Shown here piece by piece: positions 37,037 through 45,574 of a stretch of 64,000 nucleotides of DNA. The stretch lies in contig NZ_CCYK01000006.1 of NCBI RefSeq assembly GCF_000826105.1, positions 806,001-870,000 of the forward strand. The letters are read 5' to 3'. The notes under the pieces were generated by a model that worked only from the letters and a program-made list of their open reading frames with translations, was not told the origin of the DNA and searched no databases. Position numbers and translations under genes: made by a program. Within the stretch, counting starts at the first letter, position 1. Every line of letters begins with the position of its first letter. The stretch is from Pseudomonas massiliensis (GTDB taxonomy: Bacteria > Pseudomonadota > Gammaproteobacteria > Pseudomonadales > Pseudomonadaceae).

Positions 37037-39526
37037 ATGCACCCTTCTCTTCTTCCCAGCGCGGCCCTGGCCTGCCTGGCTGCGTTCTGTGCCCCGGCGG
37101 TGGCCGAATCCAACCTGCGGGATTTCGCCATTCCCTCCCAGCCACTTGCTTCCGCGCTGACCGCCTTCAGTAGTGCGACAGGCTGGCAGTTCGGCTTGCC
37201 GGCAGAACTCGGCGAAGGCCTCGCCTCGGCCGATGTGCACGGCCGACTGCCAGCGGAGCAAGCGCTGGCCCGGCTGCTTACGGGTACCGGTCTTTCCTTT
37301 CGCAAGGTTGCCCCGGCATCCGTGGTTCTGGAAAGACAAGGCGCTGTGCAACTGGCGCCGATCAGCATCAGCGCCACCCGGCGCGCCCAAGCCACCAGCG
37401 AGGTGCCGGCCAGTGTCAGCGTTACCGACCGTGGGGCACTGGATCGCGATAGCGTCGACACGTTGCAGGAACTGGTGCGTTACGAGCCGGGCGTGAGCGT
37501 GGGCGGCACCGGGCAGCGCGCCGGCCTGACCGGTTTCAATATCCGTGGCATCGATGGCGACCGGGTGTTGACCCAGGTGGACGGCGTCAGCGTGCCCGAC
37601 AGCTATTTCTTCGGCCCTTATGCCCAGACCCAGCGCGACTACGTCGACCCGGAAATCCTCAAGCGCGCGGAAATCGTCCGGGGCCCGAATTCTGCGCTCT
37701 ATGGCAGCAGCGCCATTGGCGGCGCGGTGAGTTACTACACGCTGGATGCCGAGGACATCCTCAAGCCGGGCAAGGACGTCGGTGCCCGCCTCAAGGCCGG
37801 CTATAGCTCCCAGGACAATAGCTGGCTCAAGTCCGCCACCGTGGCTGGCCGTCACGGTGATTTCGATGGCCTGCTTCACCTTAGCCGACGCGATGGTCAT
37901 GAAACAGAGTCTTACGGGAGCAATCACGGTATCGGGCTGAGCCGCACGGCGGCCAACCCGGAAGATGTCACCAGCACCAGCGTACTGGCCAAGGCGGGCT
38001 GGAACTACTCGGATGACGGTCGCCTGATGCTGACCTATGAAAAATTCCAGCGCACCACTGAAGGAAACATGAAAAGCGCCTACGGCGGCCCCTTTGCCAA
38101 CGGCACCGGCCTGGGCATGTACCGCTGGCGAGGCATTGACGATAGCGTCAGCCGGGAACGTTTCGGCATCACCCAGGACATGGGACTGGACAGCCTGTTC
38201 GCCGACCGGGCGAAATGGAGCCTGAACTACCAATTGGCCAAAACGGACGAGCAGACAGACGAGCTCTATGTGCCCTTCACCCGGCAAGTGCTCCGGCACC
38301 GGGACACCTATTACAAGGATCGCCAGTGGTTGTTCGACGGCCAATTGGAAAAGGCCTTCTCCGTAGGCAACACTGAACACGACCTGACCTACGGCACTAC
38401 CTTGAAGCGGCAGAAGGTCAGCGGGTTGCGCAGCGGCTATGGCATCTGCGTCGCCGCTGGCCGGGGGTGCACGCCAGGCGCTGGCAGCAGCGCGGATTAC
38501 CTGGCGCCGGAGAGCGATTTTCCAAACCCTACCGTGGACACGTTCAGCCTGTTCGCACAAGACGAGATCCGTTACAACAAATGGACCTTCCTGCCAGGCG
38601 CGCGCTACGACTACACGCGGCTTACGCCTCACCTGACCGAGGAATTCCTGCGCACCCTCGACCCCACCGATCCTGTCAGCGCTGAGCGCAAGACCTGGCA
38701 CCGGCTGTCGCCCAAGCTTGGCCTCACCTATGCCCTGAGCGAGGAAACGCGCTGGTATGCGCAATATGCGGAAGGCTTCCGCACGCCCACCGCCAAGGCG
38801 TTGTATGGCCGCTTCGAAAACCGCGCAGGGGGCTACCGGGTCGAACCCAATTCGAATCTCGAACCGGAAAAGAGCCGAAGCCTGGAGACCGGGCTGCGCG
38901 GCTATTTCGACGCGGGCAGCTATGAAGTGGCGGTCTTCTATAACAAGTACCGAGACTTCATCGATGAGAATCGCCTCCAGGCCGGCTACGACGAGCAGAC
39001 GTTCCAGAGCGTTAACATCAGGCACGCCACCATCCGCGGCGCCGAGGCAAAGGGCCGCTTGAACCTGGACCGCTTCGGCGCGCCCGAAGGGCTTTACACC
39101 CAGGGTTCCCTGGCTTGGGCCCATGGCCGCAATGACGACACAGGCCAACCCTTGAACAGCATCAACCCGCTCACCGGTGTGCTCGGCCTGGGCTACGAGC
39201 AGCCGCGCTATGGTGGCCTGCTGAGCTGGACGTTGGTCAGGCGCAAGGACAGGGTGGACGAAAGCAGCCTCAACGCCCCGGACGGCGGCAGCGCTTTCAG
39301 GACCCCCGGCTTTGGCACCCTGGACCTGACCGGCTACTACCAGATCAGCGAAGACCTGACCCTCAATGCGGGGCTTTACAACCTTACCGACAAGAAATAC
39401 TGGCTGTGGGACAACGTACGCGGCTACGACAGCGTGGGCGAGGCGGCGGTGACCGCCCCGGCCAACCTGGACCGACTTACCCAGCCAGGCCGGAATTTCT
39501 CGGTGAACCTGGTGTGGAACATCTAA
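37037..39526 (+). CDS. hasR: TonB-dependent heme receptor with signalling domain
   Basis: 829 residues. Signal peptide ending PAVA-ESN, STN signalling domain (about 28-80; FAIPSQPLASALTAFS), plug (about 100-220) and a beta-barrel ending NLVWNI. Heme-receptor boxes are present in variant form: FRTP at 581-584 and NSNL at 605-608 (usual FRAP and NPNL). The upstream ECF/FecR pair and downstream heme oxygenase support heme as substrate. No hasA hemophore gene is adjacent, so it may take heme directly. Confidence 0.88.
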   Translation: MHPSLLPSAALACLAAFCAPAVAESNLRDFAIPSQPLASALTAFSSATGWQFGLPAELGEGLASADVHGRLPAEQALARLLTGTGLSFRKVAPASVVLERQGAVQLAPISISATRRAQATSEVPASVSVTDRGALDRDSVDTLQELVRYEPGVSVGGTGQRAGLTGFNIRGIDGDRVLTQVDGVSVPDSYFFGPYAQTQRDYVDPEILKRAEIVRGPNSALYGSSAIGGAVSYYTLDAEDILKPGKDVGARLKAGYSSQDNSWLKSATVAGRHGDFDGLLHLSRRDGHETESYGSNHGIGLSRTAANPEDVTSTSVLAKAGWNYSDDGRLMLTYEKFQRTTEGNMKSAYGGPFANGTGLGMYRWRGIDDSVSRERFGITQDMGLDSLFADRAKWSLNYQLAKTDEQTDELYVPFTRQVLRHRDTYYKDRQWLFDGQLEKAFSVGNTEHDLTYGTTLKRQKVSGLRSGYGICVAAGRGCTPGAGSSADYLAPESDFPNPTVDTFSLFAQDEIRYNKWTFLPGARYDYTRLTPHLTEEFLRTLDPTDPVSAERKTWHRLSPKLGLTYALSEETRWYAQYAEGFRTPTAKALYGRFENRAGGYRVEPNSNLEPEKSRSLETGLRGYFDAGSYEVAVFYNKYRDFIDENRLQAGYDEQTFQSVNIRHATIRGAEAKGRLNLDRFGAPEGLYTQGSLAWAHGRNDDTGQPLNSINPLTGVLGLGYEQPRYGGLLSWTLVRRKDRVDESSLNAPDGGSAFRTPGFGTLDLTGYYQISEDLTLNAGLYNLTDKKYWLWDNVRGYDSVGEAAVTAPANLDRLTQPGRNFSVNLVWNI

Positions 39527-39574
39527 CGCAACCCGGGGCCGCCCCCGGCCCCCTCCTCATTGACGAGACTCGCC

Positions 39575-40186
39575 ATGAACGCTCTGACAGCCGCTACCAA
39601 CCCAACCACTCGCGCCGCCCGTTCCCAGCGCTTGAGCCAGGTCACGCGCGCGCCCCACGAAACCCTCGACGCCCTGGTCAAGGCCAAGGCAGCTTTCGAC
39701 ACCCTGCAAGGCTTTGGCCGATTTCTCAGCGCGCAGTACCTGTTCCAGGCCGAGCTGGCGCCCTTCTACAACGATGAACGCCTGACAGCGCTGTTTCCCG
39801 GCCTGCCCCGACGCTGCCGGGCCGACCAGGCACTGGCAGACCTGTCCGACCTTGGCATGCGCCCCCCTGTCGCGGTGCCAGGCGCACCCGCCGACCTGAC
39901 CGTGGCTGAAGCCCTGGGCTGGATTTTTGTCTCCGAAGGGTCGAAACTCGGCGCCGCTTTCCTCTACAAGCGGGCCGAAGCCCTGGGCCTCTGCGCGGAA
40001 AAGGGCGCGCGTCACCTGGCCGAACCCGAAGGCGGCCGTGCCGCTGGCTGGAAGGCCTTCGTGAAAACCCTGGACGCCCTGAGCCTGTCCGAAGCCGAAG
40101 AAAGGCTGGCCGACGCCGGTGCTCTAGCGGCTTTCACACGCTTCACCGTTTTACTGCAAGCGGCCTATGCTGATGCACAGGCTTGA
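39575..40186 (+). CDS. hemO: Heme oxygenase (HemO/PigA type)
   Basis: 203 residues from the ATG at 39575. Opens heme to biliverdin and releases iron. Proximal His is in RAPHETLDALV (about residue 28), and the distal-helix glycines are in GWIFVSEGSKLGAAFLYK. It follows the receptor by 48 bases and completes the uptake-and-cleavage unit. A role as a biliverdin supplier for a bacteriophytochrome (BphO) is an alternative, but no phytochrome gene is nearby. Confidence 0.85.
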   Translation: MNALTAATNPTTRAARSQRLSQVTRAPHETLDALVKAKAAFDTLQGFGRFLSAQYLFQAELAPFYNDERLTALFPGLPRRCRADQALADLSDLGMRPPVAVPGAPADLTVAEALGWIFVSEGSKLGAAFLYKRAEALGLCAEKGARHLAEPEGGRAAGWKAFVKTLDALSLSEAEERLADAGALAAFTRFTVLLQAAYADAQA

Positions 40187-40241
40187 ATTCACCACCGGGC
40201 CCGCTTCAGGCGTGGCCCGGCCTGACCGATGTCCGGTGTCG

Positions 40242-40652
40242 ATGACCACCCAGCCTCCAGTGCCCCGTTCCCGTCTGGCCCGCCTGCTCTACGCACTCCT
40301 GGCGTATGTCTGCGTGGGCATCGGCATAGTCGCGATCTTCATCCCTGGCCTGCCCACGACCGAATTCATTCTTATCGCCGCCTGGGCGGCTACTCGCAGT
40401 TCGCCGCGGCTGAGCGCCTGGCTGGAAAACCATCGCGTGTTCGGGCCGATCATTCGGAACTGGCGCAACGGCAAGGTCATTACCCGCCGGGCGAAATGGG
40501 CGGCCACGGCAAGCATGCTCGCGTGTGCCATCATCATGTGGCTGACGCTGCGCCACTACTGGGCTATCTACGCGGCCATCGGCGGCATGGTATTGGTCAA
40601 TCTTTGGATCTGGTCAAGGCCCGAAGCGTTAAAAGGATCCCAAAACCAGTGA
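40242..40652 (+). CDS. DUF454 (YbaN-like) inner-membrane protein
   Basis: 136 residues from the ATG at 40242; the frame extends upstream into hemO without support. DUF454 core IPGLPTTEFILIAAWAATRS and RVFGPIIRNWRNGKVI, with membrane helices near 18-38 and 85-125. Function unknown. Close spacing suggests cotranscription with hemO; family members often lie beside iron or heme genes. Confidence 0.85.
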   Translation: MTTQPPVPRSRLARLLYALLAYVCVGIGIVAIFIPGLPTTEFILIAAWAATRSSPRLSAWLENHRVFGPIIRNWRNGKVITRRAKWAATASMLACAIIMWLTLRHYWAIYAAIGGMVLVNLWIWSRPEALKGSQNQ

Positions 40653-40723
40653 CCGATCGTCGGAAAATATTCAAGATCCTTACTGGCCAGCCGATGCGAT
40701 GAGGTAGCCGAATGTCGGCTTGG

Positions 40724-40740
40724 GAGGGCCATCGGCCCTC
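40724..40740. other. Hairpin in the chemoreceptor leader
   Basis: GAGGGCC-ATC-GGCCCTC, about 30 bases before the chemoreceptor start. No T run follows, so a leader structure is as likely as a terminator. Confidence 0.4.
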
Positions 40741-40769
40741 TGCCGTGCCACCCATCGCGAGCCCATTCC

Positions 40770-42908
40770 ATGTTCCAGTCCCTCTCCATCCGCTTGAAGA
40801 TCGTCCTGCTGGCCGGGCTTTGCCTGATCGCCGTGGTTGCAACGGTGGTAGGCATGAACCTGTATCAGGCCCGTACCAACAACCAGATGGTGGGCGCCTT
40901 CAGCGAAGAGATGCTGACTCGGAGCGTGGAGAAGCTGTTACTGGCACAGGCCGCGGAGAAGGCGGCCACCTTGCAGAAAACCTACAGCGCGGACCTTACC
41001 CTGGCCCAGGACATGGCCGAGCAAGTGGGTCAATTGAGCAGCGCCGGGGCTCGCCATGGGCTGGATAAAGCCACCTTGCGTGAGGAAGCCAATCGCGCAC
41101 TGGAGCTGGGGTTCAAGCGTAATCCAGACGTACTCGGCGTGTGGGCTGTGTTCGAAAAAGACGCGTTCGATGGTCAGGACGCCAGCTTCGTCAACGACCA
41201 GGCCCATGGCTCCAACGAAACCGGCCGCTTCAGTAGCTACTGGAGCCGTTATGACGGTAGCGATAGCAATACCGCGATCGAGGAAGAAGACCTGGTCAAG
41301 AGTGAAATCAACGCCAGCGGCCTGCCCTACAACACTTGGTACACCTGCGCCCTGCAAAGCGGCAAGTTGTGCCTGCTTGAGCCCTATGCCGATACCATCA
41401 ATGGCAAAACCATGCTGATGACCACTATCGCCTTGCCCATTCGAGCAGGCGGCAAGGTGGTAGGCGTCGCGGGGGTGGACCTGGCGTTGAACTCGCTGCA
41501 GGTCAGCGCCGCCAAGGCCAAGGCCGAATTGTTCGACGGCGCCGGGCATATCATGGTGCTTTCGAGCAAGGGTATCCTCGCGGCCAACAGCGATGCAGCC
41601 GATAGCCTGGCCAAGCGCATAGACGTCACCCTGGGTGAAGAAGGCAAGGAGATTCTTCAACTGGTCCAGGGCGGCACCGCCAAGGTGGTCGCCCGGGGCG
41701 ACCTTATCCGCGCTGTGTACCCGGTGAGCCCGGTGGAAGGGGCCCCTGCCTGGGGCGTAGCCATCGACCTGCCCCGCCAGGTACTGCTGGCTGACGCCCT
41801 CAAGCTGCAGGACATGCTCGACAGCGCGCAAACCAGCGGCACCCTGCAAGCCCTCATGGTGGCTGTACTGGCTGGGCTGCTTGGGCTGGTGCTGCTATGG
41901 CTGACCGCCTCTGGCGTGACCCGGCCGATCACTAACGTGGCGCTGATGCTCAAGGACATCGCCAGTGGCGAAGGCGACCTGACCCGTCGCATCCAGTACA
42001 GCCGTCAGGATGAACTGGGTGAACTGGCCAGCTGGTTCAACCGTTTCCTGGACAAGCTGCAGCCGACCATCGCGCAGATCAAGACCAGCATCACCGAGGC
42101 GCGCTCCACGGCGGACCAGTCTTCGGAAATCGCCCGGCAGACCAGCGAAGGGATGCAGGTACAGTTCCGCGAGATCGACCAGGTCGCCACCGCTTCCAAC
42201 CAGATGAGCGCCACGGCCCAGGAAGTGGCAAGCAGCGCTTCCAATGCCGCCAATGCGGCCAGAGGCGCTGACCAGTCGGCCCGGGACGGCATGACCATCA
42301 TCGAGCGCAGCACCCAGGACATCAACGGCCTGGCCGTGGAAGTCAGCAAGGCCGTGAGCGAAGTGGAAACCCTGGCGGTGAACAGCGAACAGATCGGCAC
42401 CGTGCTCGAGGTCATCCGCAGTATCGCCGAGCAGACCAACCTGCTGGCGCTTAACGCGGCGATCGAGGCGGCACGCGCTGGCGACAGCGGCCGCGGCTTT
42501 GCCGTGGTGGCCGACGAAGTGCGCAACCTGGCCAAGCGGACCCAGGATTCAGTGGAGGAAATCCGCCATGTGATCGAGCGCATCCAGAGCGCGACCCGCG
42601 ATGTGGTTTCGACCATGCATTCAAGCCAGGGCAAGGCTCAGGAGAACGCCGCGCAGATTCTTCAGGCTTCGTCGGCGCTGGCGCGAATCAGCGAGGCGGT
42701 GGGCGTGATCAGCGACATGAACCTGCAGATCGCCAGCGCGGCCGAGGAGCAAAGCGCGGTGGCCGAGGAAGTGAACCGTAACGTATCGGCCATTCGCCAG
42801 GTGACCGAGACGCTGACTGAGCAGGCCACCGAGTCGGCGCAGGTGAGCAGCCAGCTCAACGCCCTGGCCAGCCAGCAGATGCGCTTGATGGATCAGTTCA
42901 AGGTCTGA
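40770..42908 (+). CDS. Methyl-accepting chemotaxis protein with dCache sensor
   Basis: 712 residues. Membrane helices near 7-29 and 362-384 flank a large periplasmic dCache-type domain ([43 protein letters not shown]). HAMP follows, then a long coiled-coil signalling domain with the hairpin tip [20 protein letters not shown]. Methylation-region Glu/Gln pairs flank it. The ligand cannot be assigned; the CALQSGKLC cysteine pair in the sensor could form a disulfide. Confidence 0.92.
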   Translation: MFQSLSIRLKIVLLAGLCLIAVVATVVGMNLYQARTNNQMVGAFSEEMLTRSVEKLLLAQAAEKAATLQKTYSADLTLAQDMAEQVGQLSSAGARHGLDKATLREEANRALELGFKRNPDVLGVWAVFEKDAFDGQDASFVNDQAHGSNETGRFSSYWSRYDGSDSNTAIEEEDLVKSEINASGLPYNTWYTCALQSGKLCLLEPYADTINGKTMLMTTIALPIRAGGKVVGVAGVDLALNSLQVSAAKAKAELFDGAGHIMVLSSKGILAANSDAADSLAKRIDVTLGEEGKEILQLVQGGTAKVVARGDLIRAVYPVSPVEGAPAWGVAIDLPRQVLLADALKLQDMLDSAQTSGTLQALMVAVLAGLLGLVLLWLTASGVTRPITNVALMLKDIASGEGDLTRRIQYSRQDELGELASWFNRFLDKLQPTIAQIKTSITEARSTADQSSEIARQTSEGMQVQFREIDQVATASNQMSATAQEVASSASNAANAARGADQSARDGMTIIERSTQDINGLAVEVSKAVSEVETLAVNSEQIGTVLEVIRSIAEQTNLLALNAAIEAARAGDSGRGFAVVADEVRNLAKRTQDSVEEIRHVIERIQSATRDVVSTMHSSQGKAQENAAQILQASSALARISEAVGVISDMNLQIASAAEEQSAVAEEVNRNVSAIRQVTETLTEQATESAQVSSQLNALASQQMRLMDQFKV

Positions 42909-42938
42909 CCCACCCCATAAGGGTCTATGCTGCACCAC

Positions 42939-42961
42939 ACGCCCCGGACAACCCGGGGCGT
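42939..42961. terminator. Strong hairpin after the chemoreceptor gene
   Basis: Stem ACGCCCCGG / CCGGGGCGT (9 bp) with a five-base loop. There is no T run, so it may be a Rho-dependent or processing structure. Confidence 0.45.
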
Positions 42962-42981
42962 CTGCATCCAGGACCCTTACC

Positions 42982-43341
42982 ATGTTCGAGCCCGGCCGCC
43001 TGCATCTGGAGCACAGTCCCGTCCAACCGCCGGACGTAGCCTATGAACTCATCATCACCTATGCCCCAGCGAGCAGCCAGGACGGGCCCTCGATGCATTT
43101 CCAGGTAACCGGTCATATCGCCGGCCAGCCGGTGGACGAAAGCTTCGACCTGGCGGCGGACCTGGCCTTCAACTTCGCCAGCAGCATCGACCATCTGGCC
43201 CGTCGTCATGGTCTGCCTGCCACCCAGGTCGTGCCCATCAGCCTGCACAGGCAGTACGACGAGATGTTCGCCGATATCCAGCACAAACTCGGACGCCATT
43301 GCGGCGACCCGGTGGATGCACGGCACCTGGGCAAGACCTGA
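42982..43341 (+). CDS. DUF5064 family protein
   Basis: 119-residue soluble protein beginning MFEPGRLHLEHSP and containing ASSIDHLARRHGLP. The pattern matches DUF5064, a small family found mainly in Pseudomonas with no known function. No signal peptide or membrane segment. Confidence 0.65.
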   Translation: MFEPGRLHLEHSPVQPPDVAYELIITYAPASSQDGPSMHFQVTGHIAGQPVDESFDLAADLAFNFASSIDHLARRHGLPATQVVPISLHRQYDEMFADIQHKLGRHCGDPVDARHLGKT

Positions 43342-43416
43342 GCGCCCGGCCCGGTTCCTTCGGCCGACGCCAGCGGGCATAATTCGCGGCTTCAGCGGCT
43401 TCGCACCTCTTCGCTC

Positions 43417-44931
43417 ATGCGCATTCATGTCAGCTTCCAAGACCGCGTCGGCATTACCCAGGAAGTGCTCGCCCTGCTGGGCGCGCGCAACCTGAACCTG
43501 GATGCCGTCGAGATGGTGCCCCCCAACGTGTACATCGACGCGCCGACGCTGAGCCCGGCCGTGCTCGATGAGCTGCGCGACGCGCTGTTCAGCGTGGCCG
43601 GGGTGCGTACGGTGACCGTTGTGGACATGCTGCCGGGGCAGCGTCGACACCTGCAACTCGATGCACTGCTGGCCGCCATGAGTGATCCGGTGCTGGCGGT
43701 GGATACCCAAGGCACGGTGCTGCTGGCCAACCCGGCAATGGTCTCGCTGCATGGCAGCGAACCCGCGGGCTTGTCGGTACAAGCCCTGTTCGATGATGCC
43801 AATCTGTTGGCCGCCTTGCTCGAACAGGACTTCCGGCTGCCCTTGCGGGAAGTGGCCATCCAGGGCGAAACCCTGCTGCTGGACGCCACGCCCATTCCCA
43901 ATGCCGGCGCGCTGCTCACCCTCTACCCGCCGCACCGCATCGGCGAACGCCTGGCAGCCCTTCATCACGACCATGCCGAGGGCTTCGAAGCCTTGCTCGG
44001 CGAGTCGACCGCCATCCGCCAGCTCAAGGCCCGAGCCCAGCGTATCGCCACACTGGACGCGCCCTTGCTGATCCAGGGCGAAACGGGCACCGGCAAGGAA
44101 CTGGTCGCCCGGGCCTGCCATGCCGCAAGCGCACGTCACGCAGCCCCCTTCCTGGCGCTCAATTGCGCGGCGCTTCCGGAGAACCTGGCTGAAAGCGAAC
44201 TGTTCGGCTATGCGCCTGGCGCGTTTACCGGTGCCCAGCGCGGGGGCAAGCCAGGGCTGATGGAGCTGGCACACCAGGGCACGGTCTTTCTCGACGAAAT
44301 CGGCGAGATGTCACCCTACCTGCAAGCCAAGCTGCTGCGCTTTCTCAATGACGGCACTTTCCGTCGGGTAGGTGGCGAACGCGAGGTGAAGGTCGATGTG
44401 CGGATTCTGAGTGCCACCCACCGGGACCTGGGCAAGATGGTCAGCGAAGGGCGCTTCCGTGAAGACCTTTACTACCGCCTCAATGTGCTTAACCTGGACG
44501 TACCGCCTCTGCGCGACCGCGGCCAGGACATCCTCTTGCTTGCGCGCTGGTTCATGCGCCAGGCCTGCGCCCAGATCGGCCGCCCCGTTTGCCGCCTGGC
44601 TCCTGGCACCTATCCCGCCTTGCTGGGCAACCGCTGGCCCGGCAACGTGCGCCAGCTGCAGAACGTGATCTTCCGTGCCGCGGCCATTTGCGAAGGCAGC
44701 CTGGTAGACATTGGCGACCTGGACATCGCGGGAACGTCCGTGGCCCAGACCCATGAGCGGGACATTCAGAGCCTGGAGCAAGCCGTCGAAGACTACGAAC
44801 GCGCGCTGCTGGAACGGCTCTATGCCGACTATCCCTCCTCTCGCCTGCTGGCGGCCCGCTTGCAAACCTCGCATACGGCCATTGCCAATCGCTTGCGCAA
44901 GTACGGCATTCCTCACGCACCCAGCGCCTGA
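43417..44931 (+). CDS. gcsR: TyrR-like sigma-54 activator of glycine cleavage (GcsR)
   Basis: 504 residues: N-terminal ACT domain (about 1-70), PAS (about 78-165), AAA+ with Walker A GETGTGKE (about 221-228), sigma-54 loop GAFTGA (about 268-273), and a C-terminal HTH (LLAARLQTSHTAIANRLRKYGI). It sits immediately upstream of gcvH-gcvP-sdaA-gcvT, like P. aeruginosa GcsR, which responds to glycine. The gap to gcvH holds TyrR-type boxes and a sigma-54 promoter. PhhR or TyrR is the alternative name. Confidence 0.85.
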   Translation: MRIHVSFQDRVGITQEVLALLGARNLNLDAVEMVPPNVYIDAPTLSPAVLDELRDALFSVAGVRTVTVVDMLPGQRRHLQLDALLAAMSDPVLAVDTQGTVLLANPAMVSLHGSEPAGLSVQALFDDANLLAALLEQDFRLPLREVAIQGETLLLDATPIPNAGALLTLYPPHRIGERLAALHHDHAEGFEALLGESTAIRQLKARAQRIATLDAPLLIQGETGTGKELVARACHAASARHAAPFLALNCAALPENLAESELFGYAPGAFTGAQRGGKPGLMELAHQGTVFLDEIGEMSPYLQAKLLRFLNDGTFRRVGGEREVKVDVRILSATHRDLGKMVSEGRFREDLYYRLNVLNLDVPPLRDRGQDILLLARWFMRQACAQIGRPVCRLAPGTYPALLGNRWPGNVRQLQNVIFRAAAICEGSLVDIGDLDIAGTSVAQTHERDIQSLEQAVEDYERALLERLYADYPSSRLLAARLQTSHTAIANRLRKYGIPHAPSA

Positions 44932-44934
44932 AGC

Positions 44935-45028
44935 CGTAACGATTTCTTTACGACGTATTGAATTCGATACAGCGGTACGCACCGAGAACGCTGGGCTTTG
45001 CAGCCAAAGCTGTAAAGCTTTCGAGACA
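44935..45028 (+). promoter_or_regulatory. TyrR/GcsR-type enhancer boxes upstream of gcvH
   Basis: Two matches to TGTAAA-N6-TTTACA: CGTAAC-GATTTC-TTTACG at 44935-44952 and TGTAAA-GCTTTC-GAGACA at 45011-45028. They lie about 155 and 80 bases before the -24 element, a normal enhancer distance. Confidence 0.55.
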
Positions 45029-45090
45029 GCCGAGCCTCACAGCGGCCTCAGCTGTCCACCAGCCCCAGCAAAACAAGGGGTTGCCCGGCT

Positions 45091-45106
45091 TGGCAGCCAT
45101 ATTGCA
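45091..45106 (+). promoter_or_regulatory. Sigma-54 promoter of the gcv operon
   Basis: TGGCAGC-CATA-TTGCA: -24 GG and -12 GC are correctly spaced, and the -12 half is perfect. Transcription would start near 45117, about 70 bases before gcvH. Confidence 0.8.
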
Positions 45107-45184
45107 ATACGCACTCATTCGCCCGCTGGGCTTGGTTGCCCAACTGGCTTGAGCCTTGGCTTTATCGGCCTTCAGGAGTAGTGC

Positions 45185-45562
45185 ATGAGCGTCTTACGTT
45201 TCACCCGGGAACACGAATGGCTGCGCGCCGAAGCCGACGGCAGCGTCACCGTGGGCATTACCGATTTCGCCCAGGAGGCCCTCGGTGACCTGGTCTTCGT
45301 GCAACTGCCGGACACCGGCGATCATCTCGCTGACGCTGAAGTCGCTGTGCTGGAGTCTGTAAAGGCAGCGAGCAGCATCAATATGCCCCTGGGTGGGACT
45401 ATCGTGGAAGTGAACCAGGCCCTTGAAGCCAGCCCTGAACTTGTGAACTCGGCGCCCTTGGGCGATGGCTGGTTTTTCCGCTTCATCCCCGCGAACGCCG
45501 CGCAGCTCGATGGCCTGCTCGACCAAGCCGCCTACGATCAGCTGATCGCCGCCCAAGCCTGA
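45185..45562 (+). CDS. gcvH: Glycine cleavage system H protein
   Basis: 125 residues. Lipoyl carrier that moves the aminomethyl group between P, T and L proteins. Lipoylation Lys60 lies in VLESVKAASS. Start ATG follows CAGGAGTAGTGC. gcvP begins 12 bases later. Confidence 0.96.
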   Translation: MSVLRFTREHEWLRAEADGSVTVGITDFAQEALGDLVFVQLPDTGDHLADAEVAVLESVKAASSINMPLGGTIVEVNQALEASPELVNSAPLGDGWFFRFIPANAAQLDGLLDQAAYDQLIAAQA

Positions 45563-45574
45563 GGAGCCGCCACC

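Noticed and set aside
36974..39148. 724-codon minus-strand frame opposite the heme receptor
   Set aside because: Low-complexity Ala/Gly/Val translation, antisense to a clear TonB receptor.
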